In this document: positions 1-8,786 of the stretch, in pieces
Layout of the letters: every line of letters begins with the position of its first letter
Numbering within the stretch: position 1 is the stretch's first letter
Assembly (NCBI GenBank): GCA_963747595.1
Contig: CAVVFO010000002.1
Span: 186,001-250,000 of the forward strand
DNA: 64,000 nt
Origin: Oleiagrimonas sp963747595
GTDB lineage: Bacteria > Pseudomonadota > Gammaproteobacteria > Xanthomonadales > Rhodanobacteraceae
Direction of reading: 5' to 3'
Position numbers and translations under genes: made by a program
Notes under the pieces: model-generated
Databases searched by the model: none
The model's input: only the letters and a program-made list of their open reading frames with translations
What the model was told of the DNA's origin: nothing

Positions 1-1
1 C

Positions 2-106
2 ATTCCACTCAAACGCGGCGACGCGATTATCGGAGCGGTAGGTGTAAGCGGTGGAATGAGTGAACAGGATCAGGCGGTTGCCGAGGCCGCCGCGGCGGGT
101 TTGTGA
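2..106 (+). CDS. GlcG/HbpS-family protein, C-terminal end (partial)
   Basis: The first bases read in frame as the last 34 residues of a protein cut by the window edge, ending at TGA 104-106. The tail contains GAVGVSGGMSEQDQAVAEAA, which is the typical C-terminus of the GlcG/HbpS (DUF336) family of small haem- or cofactor-binding proteins. Such genes are often found beside PQQ or flavin alcohol/glycolate oxidation genes, which fits the quinoprotein dehydrogenase that starts 110 bases downstream. The function of this copy cannot be taken further from the fragment. Confidence 0.75.
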   Translation: MPLKRGDAIIGAVGVSGGMSEQDQAVAEAAAAGL

Positions 107-216
107 CGTGTAGTCCCATGTAAAAGAAAGACCTTCAGGCTGGACACCGGGAAAATGGCAGGCGGTTCCGGGACGGCCACAACAATCAAGCGAAAGTTCG
201 TCGGTGGAGGACGATC

Positions 217-2082
217 ATGAGGAAGGTTGCTTTGATGACTCTGGCGTGCGCCGTGTCGTTTGCCGTGCTGGCAAGCGCACAGGCGGCACAGAAGAAAGCG
301 CAAACCATGACGCACAAGGCTGCGCATCCTCCTCAGAACGAAAGTATTGCCCAGCTTTCGCGCTCCCCCAGTCAATGGGTGATGCCCGCCAAGAACTACG
401 CGGGGACGCGTTTCAGCAAGCTGAGACAGATCAACGATCACGACGTCAAGCATCTGCAGCTGGCTTGGACATTTTCCACCGGTCTGGTCCATGGGCACGA
501 GGCCGCTCCGCTGGTGGTCGGCGACACCATGTACATCGTGACGCCCTACCCGAACATCCTTTACGCGCTGGATCTCAAGCATCAGGGGGCGCTGAAGTGG
601 AAATTCAACCCGCATCCGGACCGCTCGTCCATCGGCGAAGCCTGCTGCGACGTGATCAATCGTGGCGCCGCCTACAAGGACGGCACGATCTTCTACAACC
701 TGCTGGATGATCACGTGGTCGCCGTGAATGCCAAGACCGGCAAGCTGGTGTGGAAAACCAAGGTAGGCAGCATCAACAAGGGCGAGACCATGACCATGGC
801 GCCCCTGGTGGTGAAGAACCACGTGCTGGTCGGCGTCAGCGGCGGCGAGTTGGGAGTGCATGGATGGCTGAAGTCGCTGGACACCAAGAGCGGCAAGGTG
901 CAGTGGACGGCCTACAGCACCGGTCCGGACAAGCAGGTGCGCATCGGCAAGGATTTCAAGGCGCCATATCCCTCGGAAAAAGGCAAGGACCTTGGCAAGA
1001 AGACCTGGCCGTCGAACTTTGCTTGGCAGCATGGCGGCGGGCCGGTCTGGGGCTGGATCACCTACGATCCCAAGGCCAATCTCATCTATTACGGCACAGG
1101 CAACCCCAGCCCGTGGAACGCGGCCCAGCGGCCCGGAGACGACAAGTGGACCTGTTCCGTGTTTGCCCGCGACCCCGACAACGGCATGGCCAAATGGGCC
1201 TACCAGTACAACCCGCACGACCACTTCGACTACGACGGCGTCAATGAGAGCGTGCTGTTGAACCTCAAAGTGGGCGGCCGGATGCAGAAGGTCATGGCCC
1301 ACGCCGACCGCAACGGCTACATGTACCTGATGAATCGCCTGACCGGGAAGGTGATCTACGCGAAGAAGTTCTTTCCCGACGCGAACACCATCGAGTACGT
1401 CAACCCGAAGACGGGACGGCCAAAATACAACGTGGCGAAAGAACCCCAGGTCGGCAAGACGGTAAACAACATCTGCCCGGCCTCCACTGGCGGCAAGGAC
1501 TGGCAGCCGATGGCGTATTCGCCCAAGACCGGGCTGATCTACATTCCCCACAACCATATCTGCCAGAGCGAGAAGAACGCCAAGGTCAGCTATATCGCGG
1601 GCACGCCGTTTCTGGGTGCCAAGGTGGCCATGAAGAAGGGACCGGGAGGCTACGGCGGCGCATTTACCGCCTGGGACCCGGTCAAGGGCAAGATCGTATG
1701 GTCCAAACACGAGCACTTCCCGGTATGGAGCGGTGCTCTGGTGACCGCGGGCAATGTGGCGTTCTACGGCACCATGAACCGCTGGTTCAAGGCGGTGGAC
1801 GCCAGGACCGGCAAGACGCTGTGGAAATTCCGGGTCGGCTCCGGCATCAATGGTCAGCCCATCACCTTCCGGGGCCCGGACGGGCGGCAGTACGTCGCCA
1901 TCCTTGCCGGCGTCGGCGGCTGGTCGGGAGCGGTGGTCTCCGCCAAGCTGGATACCAACGTTCCCTATGGGGCCCTGGGCTATGTGGGCGCTACCAAGGA
2001 CCTGCCCAAGTTTACGGCTGCGGGCGGCACGCTCTATGTCTTTGCCCTGCCCAAGAACGAACAGATCGCAGGTGCACGGTGA
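217..2082 (+). CDS. PQQ-dependent alcohol dehydrogenase, lanthanide-type (XoxF/ExaF-like)
   Basis: A 621-residue periplasmic quinoprotein that oxidises a primary alcohol and passes electrons to cytochrome c. It has a Sec signal peptide (cleavage near ASAQA), repeated beta-propeller tryptophan-docking segments, and the vicinal disulfide pair Cys143-Cys144 characteristic of methanol/ethanol dehydrogenases. The active-site stretch NPHDHFDYDGVNE carries catalytic Asp338 and a second Asp340 two residues on. In this superfamily that extra Asp marks lanthanide- rather than calcium-dependent enzymes. GGAGGA lies just before the ATG. The stop overlaps the next gene's start by one base. The substrate (methanol, ethanol or other) cannot be told from sequence; the xoxJ/xoxG-like neighbours favour a XoxF-type role. 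Confidence 0.9.
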   Translation: MRKVALMTLACAVSFAVLASAQAAQKKAQTMTHKAAHPPQNESIAQLSRSPSQWVMPAKNYAGTRFSKLRQINDHDVKHLQLAWTFSTGLVHGHEAAPLVVGDTMYIVTPYPNILYALDLKHQGALKWKFNPHPDRSSIGEACCDVINRGAAYKDGTIFYNLLDDHVVAVNAKTGKLVWKTKVGSINKGETMTMAPLVVKNHVLVGVSGGELGVHGWLKSLDTKSGKVQWTAYSTGPDKQVRIGKDFKAPYPSEKGKDLGKKTWPSNFAWQHGGGPVWGWITYDPKANLIYYGTGNPSPWNAAQRPGDDKWTCSVFARDPDNGMAKWAYQYNPHDHFDYDGVNESVLLNLKVGGRMQKVMAHADRNGYMYLMNRLTGKVIYAKKFFPDANTIEYVNPKTGRPKYNVAKEPQVGKTVNNICPASTGGKDWQPMAYSPKTGLIYIPHNHICQSEKNAKVSYIAGTPFLGAKVAMKKGPGGYGGAFTAWDPVKGKIVWSKHEHFPVWSGALVTAGNVAFYGTMNRWFKAVDARTGKTLWKFRVGSGINGQPITFRGPDGRQYVAILAGVGGWSGAVVSAKLDTNVPYGALGYVGATKDLPKFTAAGGTLYVFALPKNEQIAGAR

Positions 2083-2972
2083 TGGCTGGCCCGTTCCTGC
2101 TATCGGCGGTGCTGGCGCCGGCAAGGGCTGTCGCCGCACAGGGCGCCGCTCCAACGGCTTCCAGCGCAGGTGCACCTGTGGCCGTGCGCGCTCCGGCGCA
2201 GGGCACGCTGCGGGTATGCGCGGACCCTGACAACCTGCCGTTCTCCAACCGCAAAGAACAGGGTTTCGAGAACCACCTGATGACCATGATCGGCCATACC
2301 CTGGGTCGGACGGTGCATTACTACTGGTCGGCAAAGCGCAAACACTTCCTGAAGCAGACGCTGGAAGCGGGGCATTGCGATGTGGTGATGGGCATCCCCA
2401 CCCGCAGCGACCGGGTGCTCACCACGCGACCGTACTACCGCTCCACGTATGTGCTGATCTATCGCAAGAACGCCGGGTATGCCCTGCGTTCGCTCGATGA
2501 TCCGCGTCTCAGAAAACTCTCCATCGGTGTGCGCGCCATCGGTGATGACTTCAACGACCTGCCGGCAGGCTCGGTACTGGCAAACCGCGGCATCGTCGAC
2601 AACGTCGTGACCTACAACATCTTCAACAAGTACGGGCGGATGAATTCGCCGGCGACGATCATCAATGCGGTGGCGCAACGCCATCTGGATGCAGCCATCG
2701 TCTGGGGGCCGCTGGGCGGCTATTTCGCCAAGCATCAGCCCACGCGTCTGGCGGTGGTACCGCTCACGCCCAGATCTACCGTGCTGCCTTTCACCTATTC
2801 GATCTCGCTTGGTGTTCGCAAGGGCGACGCGGCACTCAGGGCGAGGCTGGACCAGGCGCTGCAACGCCGTCGCGGAAAGATCCACACACTGCTCGTCCGC
2901 TACGGCGTGCCATTGCTCGCCTTGCCCGATACGCGGCCACAGCACGCCCATATGGAGGACGCAGAATTATGA
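2082..2972 (+). CDS. XoxJ/MxaJ-like periplasmic substrate-binding protein
   Basis: A 296-residue exported protein of the quinoprotein-dehydrogenase-associated solute-binding family (family 3 SBP fold). After a hydrophobic leader and an Ala-rich linker it starts with RVCADPDNLPFSNRKEQGFE, the hallmark of XoxJ/MxaJ proteins, which are thought to help activate or mature the dehydrogenase rather than serve an ABC transporter. No permease or ATPase genes are nearby. The ATG at 2082 overlaps the dehydrogenase stop (TGATG), so I use that start; an upstream in-frame extension would lie inside the dehydrogenase gene. The gene ends in an ATGA overlap with the cytochrome gene. Confidence 0.87.
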   Translation: MAGPFLLSAVLAPARAVAAQGAAPTASSAGAPVAVRAPAQGTLRVCADPDNLPFSNRKEQGFENHLMTMIGHTLGRTVHYYWSAKRKHFLKQTLEAGHCDVVMGIPTRSDRVLTTRPYYRSTYVLIYRKNAGYALRSLDDPRLRKLSIGVRAIGDDFNDLPAGSVLANRGIVDNVVTYNIFNKYGRMNSPATIINAVAQRHLDAAIVWGPLGGYFAKHQPTRLAVVPLTPRSTVLPFTYSISLGVRKGDAALRARLDQALQRRRGKIHTLLVRYGVPLLALPDTRPQHAHMEDAEL

Positions 2973-3472
2973 AACGCATCGTTTCCATGGCCGTGTTTCC
3001 GGCCTGTCTGTGGGCAGTGACCGCAGCGCTGGCCGCCGCGCCCCCCGGACAGAAGCACGAGGCCGGATCCGCCACCCTCACCGATCAGCTTCTGAAGGTC
3101 CCCGATTCGCATATCGAGATCACGCCGCAGGACCCCAACATCAAGAACCCCTATGCGGGCGATCCCCATGCAGTGGCCACGGGCCGGAAACTTTTCCATT
3201 CGCTGAATTGCGTGGGGTGCCACGCTCCCGAAGGGGGTGGCGGCATGGGCCCGCCGCTCAGCGACAATCACTGGCGGTTCGGCGGCAAGCCCGAAAACAT
3301 CTACATGAGCATCGCGCAGGGGCGCTCCAAGGGCATGCCGGCATGGGGCGGCGCGCTGCCGCCGCAGGCCATCTGGGAGCTGGTGACCTACGTAAAAACA
3401 CTCAGCAAGAAAAGCCAGCCCCGCCAGCAGCCCGTGCATCGTCAGCAGGCCGGCAAGACGAAAGGGAAATGA
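2969..3472 (+). CDS. c-type cytochrome, XoxG-like
   Basis: A 167-residue exported cytochrome c with signal peptide (cleavage near ALAAA) and one haem motif CVGCH at residues 81-85. Downstream GMPAWGG probably provides the axial Met, and WELVTYVKTLS is the usual C-terminal helix. Its place directly behind the dehydrogenase and XoxJ genes makes it the likely primary electron acceptor of the quinoprotein. It starts in a 4-base ATGA overlap with the previous gene and ends in another with the oxidase subunit II gene, so dehydrogenase, cytochrome and oxidase should be co-translated. Confidence 0.88.
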   Translation: MKRIVSMAVFPACLWAVTAALAAAPPGQKHEAGSATLTDQLLKVPDSHIEITPQDPNIKNPYAGDPHAVATGRKLFHSLNCVGCHAPEGGGGMGPPLSDNHWRFGGKPENIYMSIAQGRSKGMPAWGGALPPQAIWELVTYVKTLSKKSQPRQQPVHRQQAGKTKGK

Positions 3473-4563
3473 TCGTGTCGGCTGACCACGACAACATTCG
3501 CAGCACCGCGCCATCTGGTCGCCCGCCCAGGGGGGCAGGATGGCTCGCGGGACTGGCTGCGATATGCCTTGCTGCCTTGCCTGCAGTCGCCCGGGCCGGT
3601 GCGCCACTGGAGTATCTGAGCACCGAGGGCCCCGCCGCCAATCCCATCGCGGTCCTGGGTTGGGGGCTGCTCATCGTCTCTATGGTGGTCATCACGGTGA
3701 TCGTGGTGTCCGTGCTTATCGGAGTGTTGCGCAGGCGTCCGCCCGAACCGCTGGACGAGGCGGGACGCCCGCCATTGTCGCGTGGAGGCAACGGCATGCC
3801 CTGGCTGTACATCGGCATTAGCAGCTCGGTGGTGGTGCTGCTGGGGTGCGCGGTCTGGACCTTCGTCGTGCTCGCCGAAACAGCACAGCCGCCGGAGCGG
3901 CCTGTGCTCACCGTGGATGTCACCGCCCACCAGTGGTGGTGGGAAGTGCAGTATCACCAGCGGGGTGGGGCGGAGCGCAGTTTCGTCACCGCCAACGAGA
4001 TCCACATTCCGGTGGGCAAGCCGGTGCGTGTGCGGTTGCGCAGCGCCGATGTGATCCATTCTTTCTGGGTGCCGGCGCTGGCCGGCAAGACGGACGTGAT
4101 CCCGGGAATGGTCAACAAGGCATGGCTGGAGGCGCAGAAACCGGGCGTCTACCGCGGGCAGTGTGCGGAATACTGCGGTCTGCAGCATGCCCATATGGCG
4201 TTCCAGGTGGTGGCCCAGCAGCCGAAGACATTCAAGGCCTGGTGGAAAGACCAGGTCCAGCCGGCCGCGTCGCCTGTCACCGCAGCCGAGCGCCGCGGGC
4301 GGATGGACTTCCAGGGCCGCTGCAGCATCTGTCATACGGTGCGCGGCGCCGGCTTCACCGCTGCAGGCCAGCTGGGGCCCGATCTCACCCACGTGGCGAG
4401 CCGGCGCATGATCGCATCCGGGCTTCTGCCCAATACCACCGGCAACATGGCGGCGTGGATCGCCAATGCGCAGGCTCTCAAACCGGGCACCGGCATGCCG
4501 ACCATGGATCTTCAAAGCAAGCAGTTGCTGGATATCGTCTCCTACGTACAGAGCCTGCACTAA
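3469..4563 (+). CDS. coxB: Cytochrome c oxidase subunit II with fused cytochrome c domain (caa3-type)
   Basis: A 364-residue subunit II. It has a signal/leader segment, two transmembrane helices (about residues 60-85 and 105-130), a cupredoxin domain with the aromatic WWWEV stretch, and an intact CuA site: Cys232, Glu234, Cys236, His240, Met243 in QCAEYCGLQHAHM. A C-terminal haem c motif CSICH (285-289) makes it a caa3-type subunit able to take electrons from a small cytochrome c. The ATG at 3469 overlaps the cytochrome gene stop (ATGA), which fixes the start. It is the electron entry point of the oxidase encoded by the following genes. Confidence 0.93.
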   Translation: MIVSADHDNIRSTAPSGRPPRGAGWLAGLAAICLAALPAVARAGAPLEYLSTEGPAANPIAVLGWGLLIVSMVVITVIVVSVLIGVLRRRPPEPLDEAGRPPLSRGGNGMPWLYIGISSSVVVLLGCAVWTFVVLAETAQPPERPVLTVDVTAHQWWWEVQYHQRGGAERSFVTANEIHIPVGKPVRVRLRSADVIHSFWVPALAGKTDVIPGMVNKAWLEAQKPGVYRGQCAEYCGLQHAHMAFQVVAQQPKTFKAWWKDQVQPAASPVTAAERRGRMDFQGRCSICHTVRGAGFTAAGQLGPDLTHVASRRMIASGLLPNTTGNMAAWIANAQALKPGTGMPTMDLQSKQLLDIVSYVQSLH

Positions 4564-4576
4564 CCAAGGACCCGGC

Positions 4577-6529
4577 ATGGCGAACACGATCATTTCCCAA
4601 ACGCCCGCCATCGCCTCTGCGGACGACCCTTCTGTCATCGAGCGCATGCGCTCGATCTGGAAAGGCGAGCCGGGCATCATCGGCTGGCTGACCACTACGG
4701 ATCACAAGGAAATCGGCAAACGCTACCTGGTGACCGCGTTCCTGTTCCTGCTGGTGGGGGGGCTGGAGGCCCTGACCATGCGCCTGCAACTGGCGCAGCC
4801 CAACGAACATCTGCTGACGCCCGACGAGTACAACCAGCTGTTCTCCATGCACGGCATGACGATGATCTTCCTCTACGCGTTGCCGATTCTGTCCGGCTTC
4901 AGCAACTATCTGTGGCCGCTGATCCTGGGCACGCGCGACATGGCGTTTCCGCGGGTCAACGCGCTGTCGTACTGGGTCTTCCTGTTCTCCGGCCTGTTCC
5001 TCTATTCGGGCTTTCCCACCGGCAATGGCCTGAACGACGGCTGGTTCAACTACGTCCCTTACGCGTCACACGCCTACAACCCCGGCCCGGCCATGGATAT
5101 CTACGCGCTGGGGATGGTGTTTTTCGGCATCTCCACCACGGTGGGCGGGATCAACTTCATCGCCACGATGTTTCGCACCCGCGCGCCCGGGATGTCCATC
5201 AGCCGGGTGCCGATCATGATCTGGGGCACCCTGACCGCCAATATCGGTCTGCTGTTCGCGGTACCTGCGGTCAGTCTGGCTTTCTTCATGCTGTGGATGG
5301 ACCGCAACCTCGGCACGTCCTTCTTCAATGCGGCACTGGGTGGACAGCCGTTGCTGTGGCAGCACCTGTTCTGGATCTTCGGTCATCCATGGGTCTATGC
5401 CATCGTGCTGCCGGCGATGAGCATCGTCTCGCAGGGCCTGCCCGTATTCTGTCGACGGCCGCTGGTGGGTCATTCGCTGGTGGTGCTGGCCACCATACTG
5501 ACCATGGTGCTGGGCTTCGGCGTATGGGTGCACCACATGTTCGCCACCGGGCTGCCGGGGACGGCGATGGGCTTTTTCAGTGCCGCCAGCTTCGTCATCG
5601 TGATCCCGAGCACCGTGTCGGTCTTCTCCTGGGTGGCCACCATCGTCACCGGCCGCCCGATATTCACCACGGCCTTCAAATTCTTCGCCGCGGAGATCGT
5701 GCTGTTCGTCATCGGAGGTGTCTCCGGCTTCATGACTGCGGCCGTGCCGCTGGACTGGCAGCTGACCGACACCTATTTCGTGGTCGCGCACATCCACTAC
5801 GTGCTGATCGGCATCAACGTGTTTCCCGTGATCGGCGGCATCTACTACTGGTTCCCCAAGATGACCGGGCGGATGATGGACGAGCGCCTGGGCTGGTGGA
5901 ATTTCTGGATCATGTTCGCCGGCGTCATCATCGGCTTCTTCCCGATGCACATCAGCGGGCTGCTGGGGATGCCGCGACGGATCTACACCTATCAGTCGGG
6001 CATGGGCTGGAGTGATCTCAACCTGGTGACCACCATTGGTGCATTCCTGTTCGCCTGCGGCGTGCTGTTGTTCATCATCAACGTCATCAAGAGCCGCGTC
6101 GCCGGCAAACCCGCCGGCCCCAACCCGTGGGACGCCTCCACCCTGGAATGGTCCACCTCGTCGCCGCCGCCGCCGTACAACTTCGCGGTGATTCCCACCG
6201 TGTCCAGCGCCGATCCCCTGTGGGAAGAACGGCTGCAGCAGGAAGACGGCCGCAGCACGATCGGGAAAGGGCCGCTGCTGGACGAGGGCAATCAGATCTT
6301 CGGCACCAGTGTGCTGGATGCGGAGCCGGACGTGATCCTGAAAATGCCACATGAATCCTTCATGCCCCTGATCATGGGCCTGGTCCTGGCGATGATATTC
6401 GTGGGTCTGCTGCTGCAAATATGGTGGCTTGCAGCCGTCGGTGTCATGGCGGTGATTCTCACCACGATCGGCTGGCTCTGGCCCAAGGCAGAGCTTGGCC
6501 GCTCCGAAGGCGCAGAGGAGGCCGGCTGA
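4577..6529 (+). CDS. ctaD: Haem-copper oxidase subunit I with atypical proton-channel residues
   Basis: A 650-residue subunit I with the core membrane helices plus two extra C-terminal helices. Metal ligands are present: His270, His319 and His320 for CuB, His405 and His407 for the haems, and Tyr274 at the cross-link position, so it should reduce O2. The D-channel mouth is conserved (Asp121, Asn128 in DMAFPRVN). However the usual HPEVY motif reads HPWVY (Trp272 for Glu), no Tyr-Ser precedes His270, and the K-channel Lys position in PSTVSVFSW is Ser348. The Mg-site HDTYY motif is TDTYF. AAGGA precedes the ATG. The residue assignments were aligned by eye against classical A-type oxidases. Confidence 0.93.
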   Translation: MANTIISQTPAIASADDPSVIERMRSIWKGEPGIIGWLTTTDHKEIGKRYLVTAFLFLLVGGLEALTMRLQLAQPNEHLLTPDEYNQLFSMHGMTMIFLYALPILSGFSNYLWPLILGTRDMAFPRVNALSYWVFLFSGLFLYSGFPTGNGLNDGWFNYVPYASHAYNPGPAMDIYALGMVFFGISTTVGGINFIATMFRTRAPGMSISRVPIMIWGTLTANIGLLFAVPAVSLAFFMLWMDRNLGTSFFNAALGGQPLLWQHLFWIFGHPWVYAIVLPAMSIVSQGLPVFCRRPLVGHSLVVLATILTMVLGFGVWVHHMFATGLPGTAMGFFSAASFVIVIPSTVSVFSWVATIVTGRPIFTTAFKFFAAEIVLFVIGGVSGFMTAAVPLDWQLTDTYFVVAHIHYVLIGINVFPVIGGIYYWFPKMTGRMMDERLGWWNFWIMFAGVIIGFFPMHISGLLGMPRRIYTYQSGMGWSDLNLVTTIGAFLFACGVLLFIINVIKSRVAGKPAGPNPWDASTLEWSTSSPPPPYNFAVIPTVSSADPLWEERLQQEDGRSTIGKGPLLDEGNQIFGTSVLDAEPDVILKMPHESFMPLIMGLVLAMIFVGLLLQIWWLAAVGVMAVILTTIGWLWPKAELGRSEGAEEAG

Positions 6530-7143
6530 TGTCTTCCCAGGCAAACATGCTGTTGCGCGAGTTTCCGGTTGGACACAGCGGCGGTCCGCAGCGGACGTCT
6601 GGCTGGTGGGGCATGCTTGCGCTGATCGGAACCGAGGCATCGATCTTCATCTATCTGTTCTTCAGCTACTACTACCTGTCCTCGCAGGCAGTGAATCCCT
6701 GGCCGCCCTCCGGCCTGCCGCCTTTGCGCTACGCGCTTTCCAGTACCGCCGCGCTGCTCATCAGCGGTCTTTCCATCTGGTGGGCCGAACGGGGTGTCCG
6801 GCGCGGGCAGCGCCTGTCGCTGTTCACGGGGATGGCCATCTCGCTCCTGCTCGGCATCCTTTACGTCATCCTGCAACTGCTGGAGTGGCGCGGCAAGCCA
6901 TTCACGTTGTCTACCGATGCCTACAGTTCCATGTATTTCCTGATCGGCGGTCTGCACCTGCTGCACGCCATCGTCGGCATCTTCATTTTTGCCTCGCTGA
7001 TCCTGTGGAGTGCGTTCGGTCACGTCACGGCCGAACGTCATGCCTCGCTGTCGATCGCTGCGCTGTATTGGTATTTCGTCATCGCCGTGTGGATCGGCGT
7101 GTTGTGCATCTTCTATGTCGTTCCCTATCTTTCCGCTGCCTGA
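6529..7143 (+). CDS. ctaE: Cytochrome c oxidase subunit III
   Basis: A 204-residue membrane protein with five hydrophobic helices and the subunit III pattern WWGMLALIGTEASIFIYLF near the N-terminus and LHLLHAIVGIF in the fourth helix. This short five-helix form is common in caa3-type and quinol oxidases. The ATG at 6529 overlaps the subunit I stop (TGATG), so translation is coupled. Together with subunits II and I it completes the catalytic core of the terminal oxidase. Confidence 0.88.
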   Translation: MSSQANMLLREFPVGHSGGPQRTSGWWGMLALIGTEASIFIYLFFSYYYLSSQAVNPWPPSGLPPLRYALSSTAALLISGLSIWWAERGVRRGQRLSLFTGMAISLLLGILYVILQLLEWRGKPFTLSTDAYSSMYFLIGGLHLLHAIVGIFIFASLILWSAFGHVTAERHASLSIAALYWYFVIAVWIGVLCIFYVVPYLSAA

Positions 7144-7152
7144 GCACGCCTC

Positions 7153-7578
7153 ATGCCCGCCGCACAGACCACAGCCCCTCAACCTCCGACGCCGCAGCGC
7201 CTGCCGGTCGGCTTTGGACTGAACTATGCCATCTTCGCCGCACCCGCCATCTGGATAGTGCAGTTGTTGGTCGGCTATATCCTCACGTCGTACCAGGGCC
7301 GCGTGGGACCGGCAGAGAGGCTGGGCGTGCCGATCGGCAGCGGCCTGTGGTGGGCGCTGATCGGCATCGAATGCGCGTCCATCATCGGCGCGATACTGGC
7401 CGTCGTCCTGGCCCTCGCCAAATGGCGGCATTACCGCGGCGCGGACGCATCGTCGCGTATTTCCGAGCAGCGCAATCGTCAGCTGGCCGTCTGGGCGCTG
7501 TGGATCAATGGCCTGTTCGGCGCTGCACTGGTTTTCACCATCATCATGCTGTTCGTCATCCCCTCATGGAACGTCTGA
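7153..7578 (+). CDS. Small membrane protein in oxidase operon (subunit IV position)
   Basis: A 141-residue protein with three predicted transmembrane helices (about residues 25-45, 66-88 and 112-137) and a Pro/Thr-rich N-terminus. I do not recognise a named family. It begins 9 bases after subunit III and overlaps the start of the ctaG gene by 13 bases, the place where caa3 operons usually carry a small subunit IV, but the usual subunit IV signature is not apparent. A structural or assembly role in the oxidase is inferred from position only. Confidence 0.7.
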   Translation: MPAAQTTAPQPPTPQRLPVGFGLNYAIFAAPAIWIVQLLVGYILTSYQGRVGPAERLGVPIGSGLWWALIGIECASIIGAILAVVLALAKWRHYRGADASSRISEQRNRQLAVWALWINGLFGAALVFTIIMLFVIPSWNV

Positions 7579-8786
7579 CAAGCACAGGAATCGTGGCGGC
7601 TCTCGGTGCCGCGGCGACGTCAATGCCGGCCGCGGCGCACGCCACCCATGCGGCAGTTCGGGAGATCACCTGGAGCTTCGAGCCGGCGGTCTTGATTCCC
7701 CTCGGAGTGGCGCTGGCGCTGTATCTGCTTGGGGTGCGCCGGATGAAGGGCGAGCAGCTCCGGCGTGTGGCAGGCGGACTTCGCATCGCATCCTTCCTCG
7801 CGGGTATCGGGGTGGTCTTCATTGCCCTGGAATCACCGATCGATTCGGTGGCCGATGCGCTGTTCTCGGTGCACATGGTGCAGCACCTGCTGCTGTTGCT
7901 GGTGGCGCCGCCTCTGCTGGTGGCGGGGCGACCGGCGATGGTGTGGCTGTGGGCGTTCGACGTCGCGGGGCGTCGCGCGGTGGCCTCCGGATGGCAACGC
8001 GCGGGGCTGCTGCACACGTTCCGGTTCCTGACCCGCCCGTTGCCGGCATGGGTGCTGCTGAGCGCGGCCCTGATGTTCTGGCACGTCCCGTGGGCCTACG
8101 ATCTGGCGGTGCGCAACCCTCTGGTGCACGACATGGAGCATCTGTGCTTCCTGGGGTTCGGACTGTCGTTCTGGACCGTCGTCGTGGCGCCCTACGGACG
8201 GCGGGTGCTCGACTATGGTGCCACCATGCTCTACGTGATCTCGATCGGTTTCGAGATGGGGCTGATCGGCGCCATCCTCACATTCGCCGGACACGCCCTC
8301 TATGCCGTTCATGCCCATACCACTGCGACGTGGGGTCTCACCCCACTGCAAGACCAGCAAATGGCGGGAGTCATCATGTGGATTCCGGGGAACATGATTC
8401 ATCTTTCCACGTTGTGTGCATTGTTCTATGCCTGGTTCCGCGCATCGGAGCAACGGGCCGCGCCGCGGATGGCTCGCGCGGCCAAGCCCGCGCTGCAATC
8501 TGCAGTGAGGTCACAGGTCGCACGCTGCATCGTGATCGTGCCGGTGGCGTTGATGCTGGTGCTGCTGGCGGGGTGCAACAGTCAGCAGAACACCTCGCTC
8601 CCTTCGCCCCAGCTCACCGGCGGCAATCCGCGCACGGGTGTCCGGCTGATTCGCCACTACGGCTGCGGCGGATGCCACACGATCCCGGGCGTGGAGGGGG
8701 CGAACGGCACCGTGGCGCCGCCCCTGACCGGATTCGGCAACCGCATGTTCATCGCCGGGGTGCTCGCAACCGGCCGAGCAACCTGA
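7566..8786 (+). CDS. ctaG: CtaG-type cytochrome oxidase assembly protein, reading through into cytochrome c
   Basis: The first ~310 residues are a CtaG/caa3-assembly membrane protein: about seven hydrophobic helices with the family motifs VHMVQHLLLLLVAPPLLV, FWHVPW and MEHLCFLGFGLSFW. CtaG proteins help insert copper into caa3 oxidases. The same open frame then continues into a lipoprotein-like signal (LLAGC, Cys337) and a haem motif CGGCH (367-371) before stopping early at residue 406. An in-frame GTG at 8505 could restart translation of the cytochrome separately. So this may be a true fusion, or a ctaG gene whose stop codon has been lost. Confidence 0.78.
   Translation: MERLTSTGIVAALGAAATSMPAAAHATHAAVREITWSFEPAVLIPLGVALALYLLGVRRMKGEQLRRVAGGLRIASFLAGIGVVFIALESPIDSVADALFSVHMVQHLLLLLVAPPLLVAGRPAMVWLWAFDVAGRRAVASGWQRAGLLHTFRFLTRPLPAWVLLSAALMFWHVPWAYDLAVRNPLVHDMEHLCFLGFGLSFWTVVVAPYGRRVLDYGATMLYVISIGFEMGLIGAILTFAGHALYAVHAHTTATWGLTPLQDQQMAGVIMWIPGNMIHLSTLCALFYAWFRASEQRAAPRMARAAKPALQSAVRSQVARCIVIVPVALMLVLLAGCNSQQNTSLPSPQLTGGNPRTGVRLIRHYGCGGCHTIPGVEGANGTVAPPLTGFGNRMFIAGVLATGRAT

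Noticed and set aside
70..2334. 754-residue open frame on the minus strand across the quinoprotein gene
   Set aside because: It is antisense to a gene with clear domains and signal peptide; the frame has shadow composition (His/Gly/Val/Arg-rich) and no motif.
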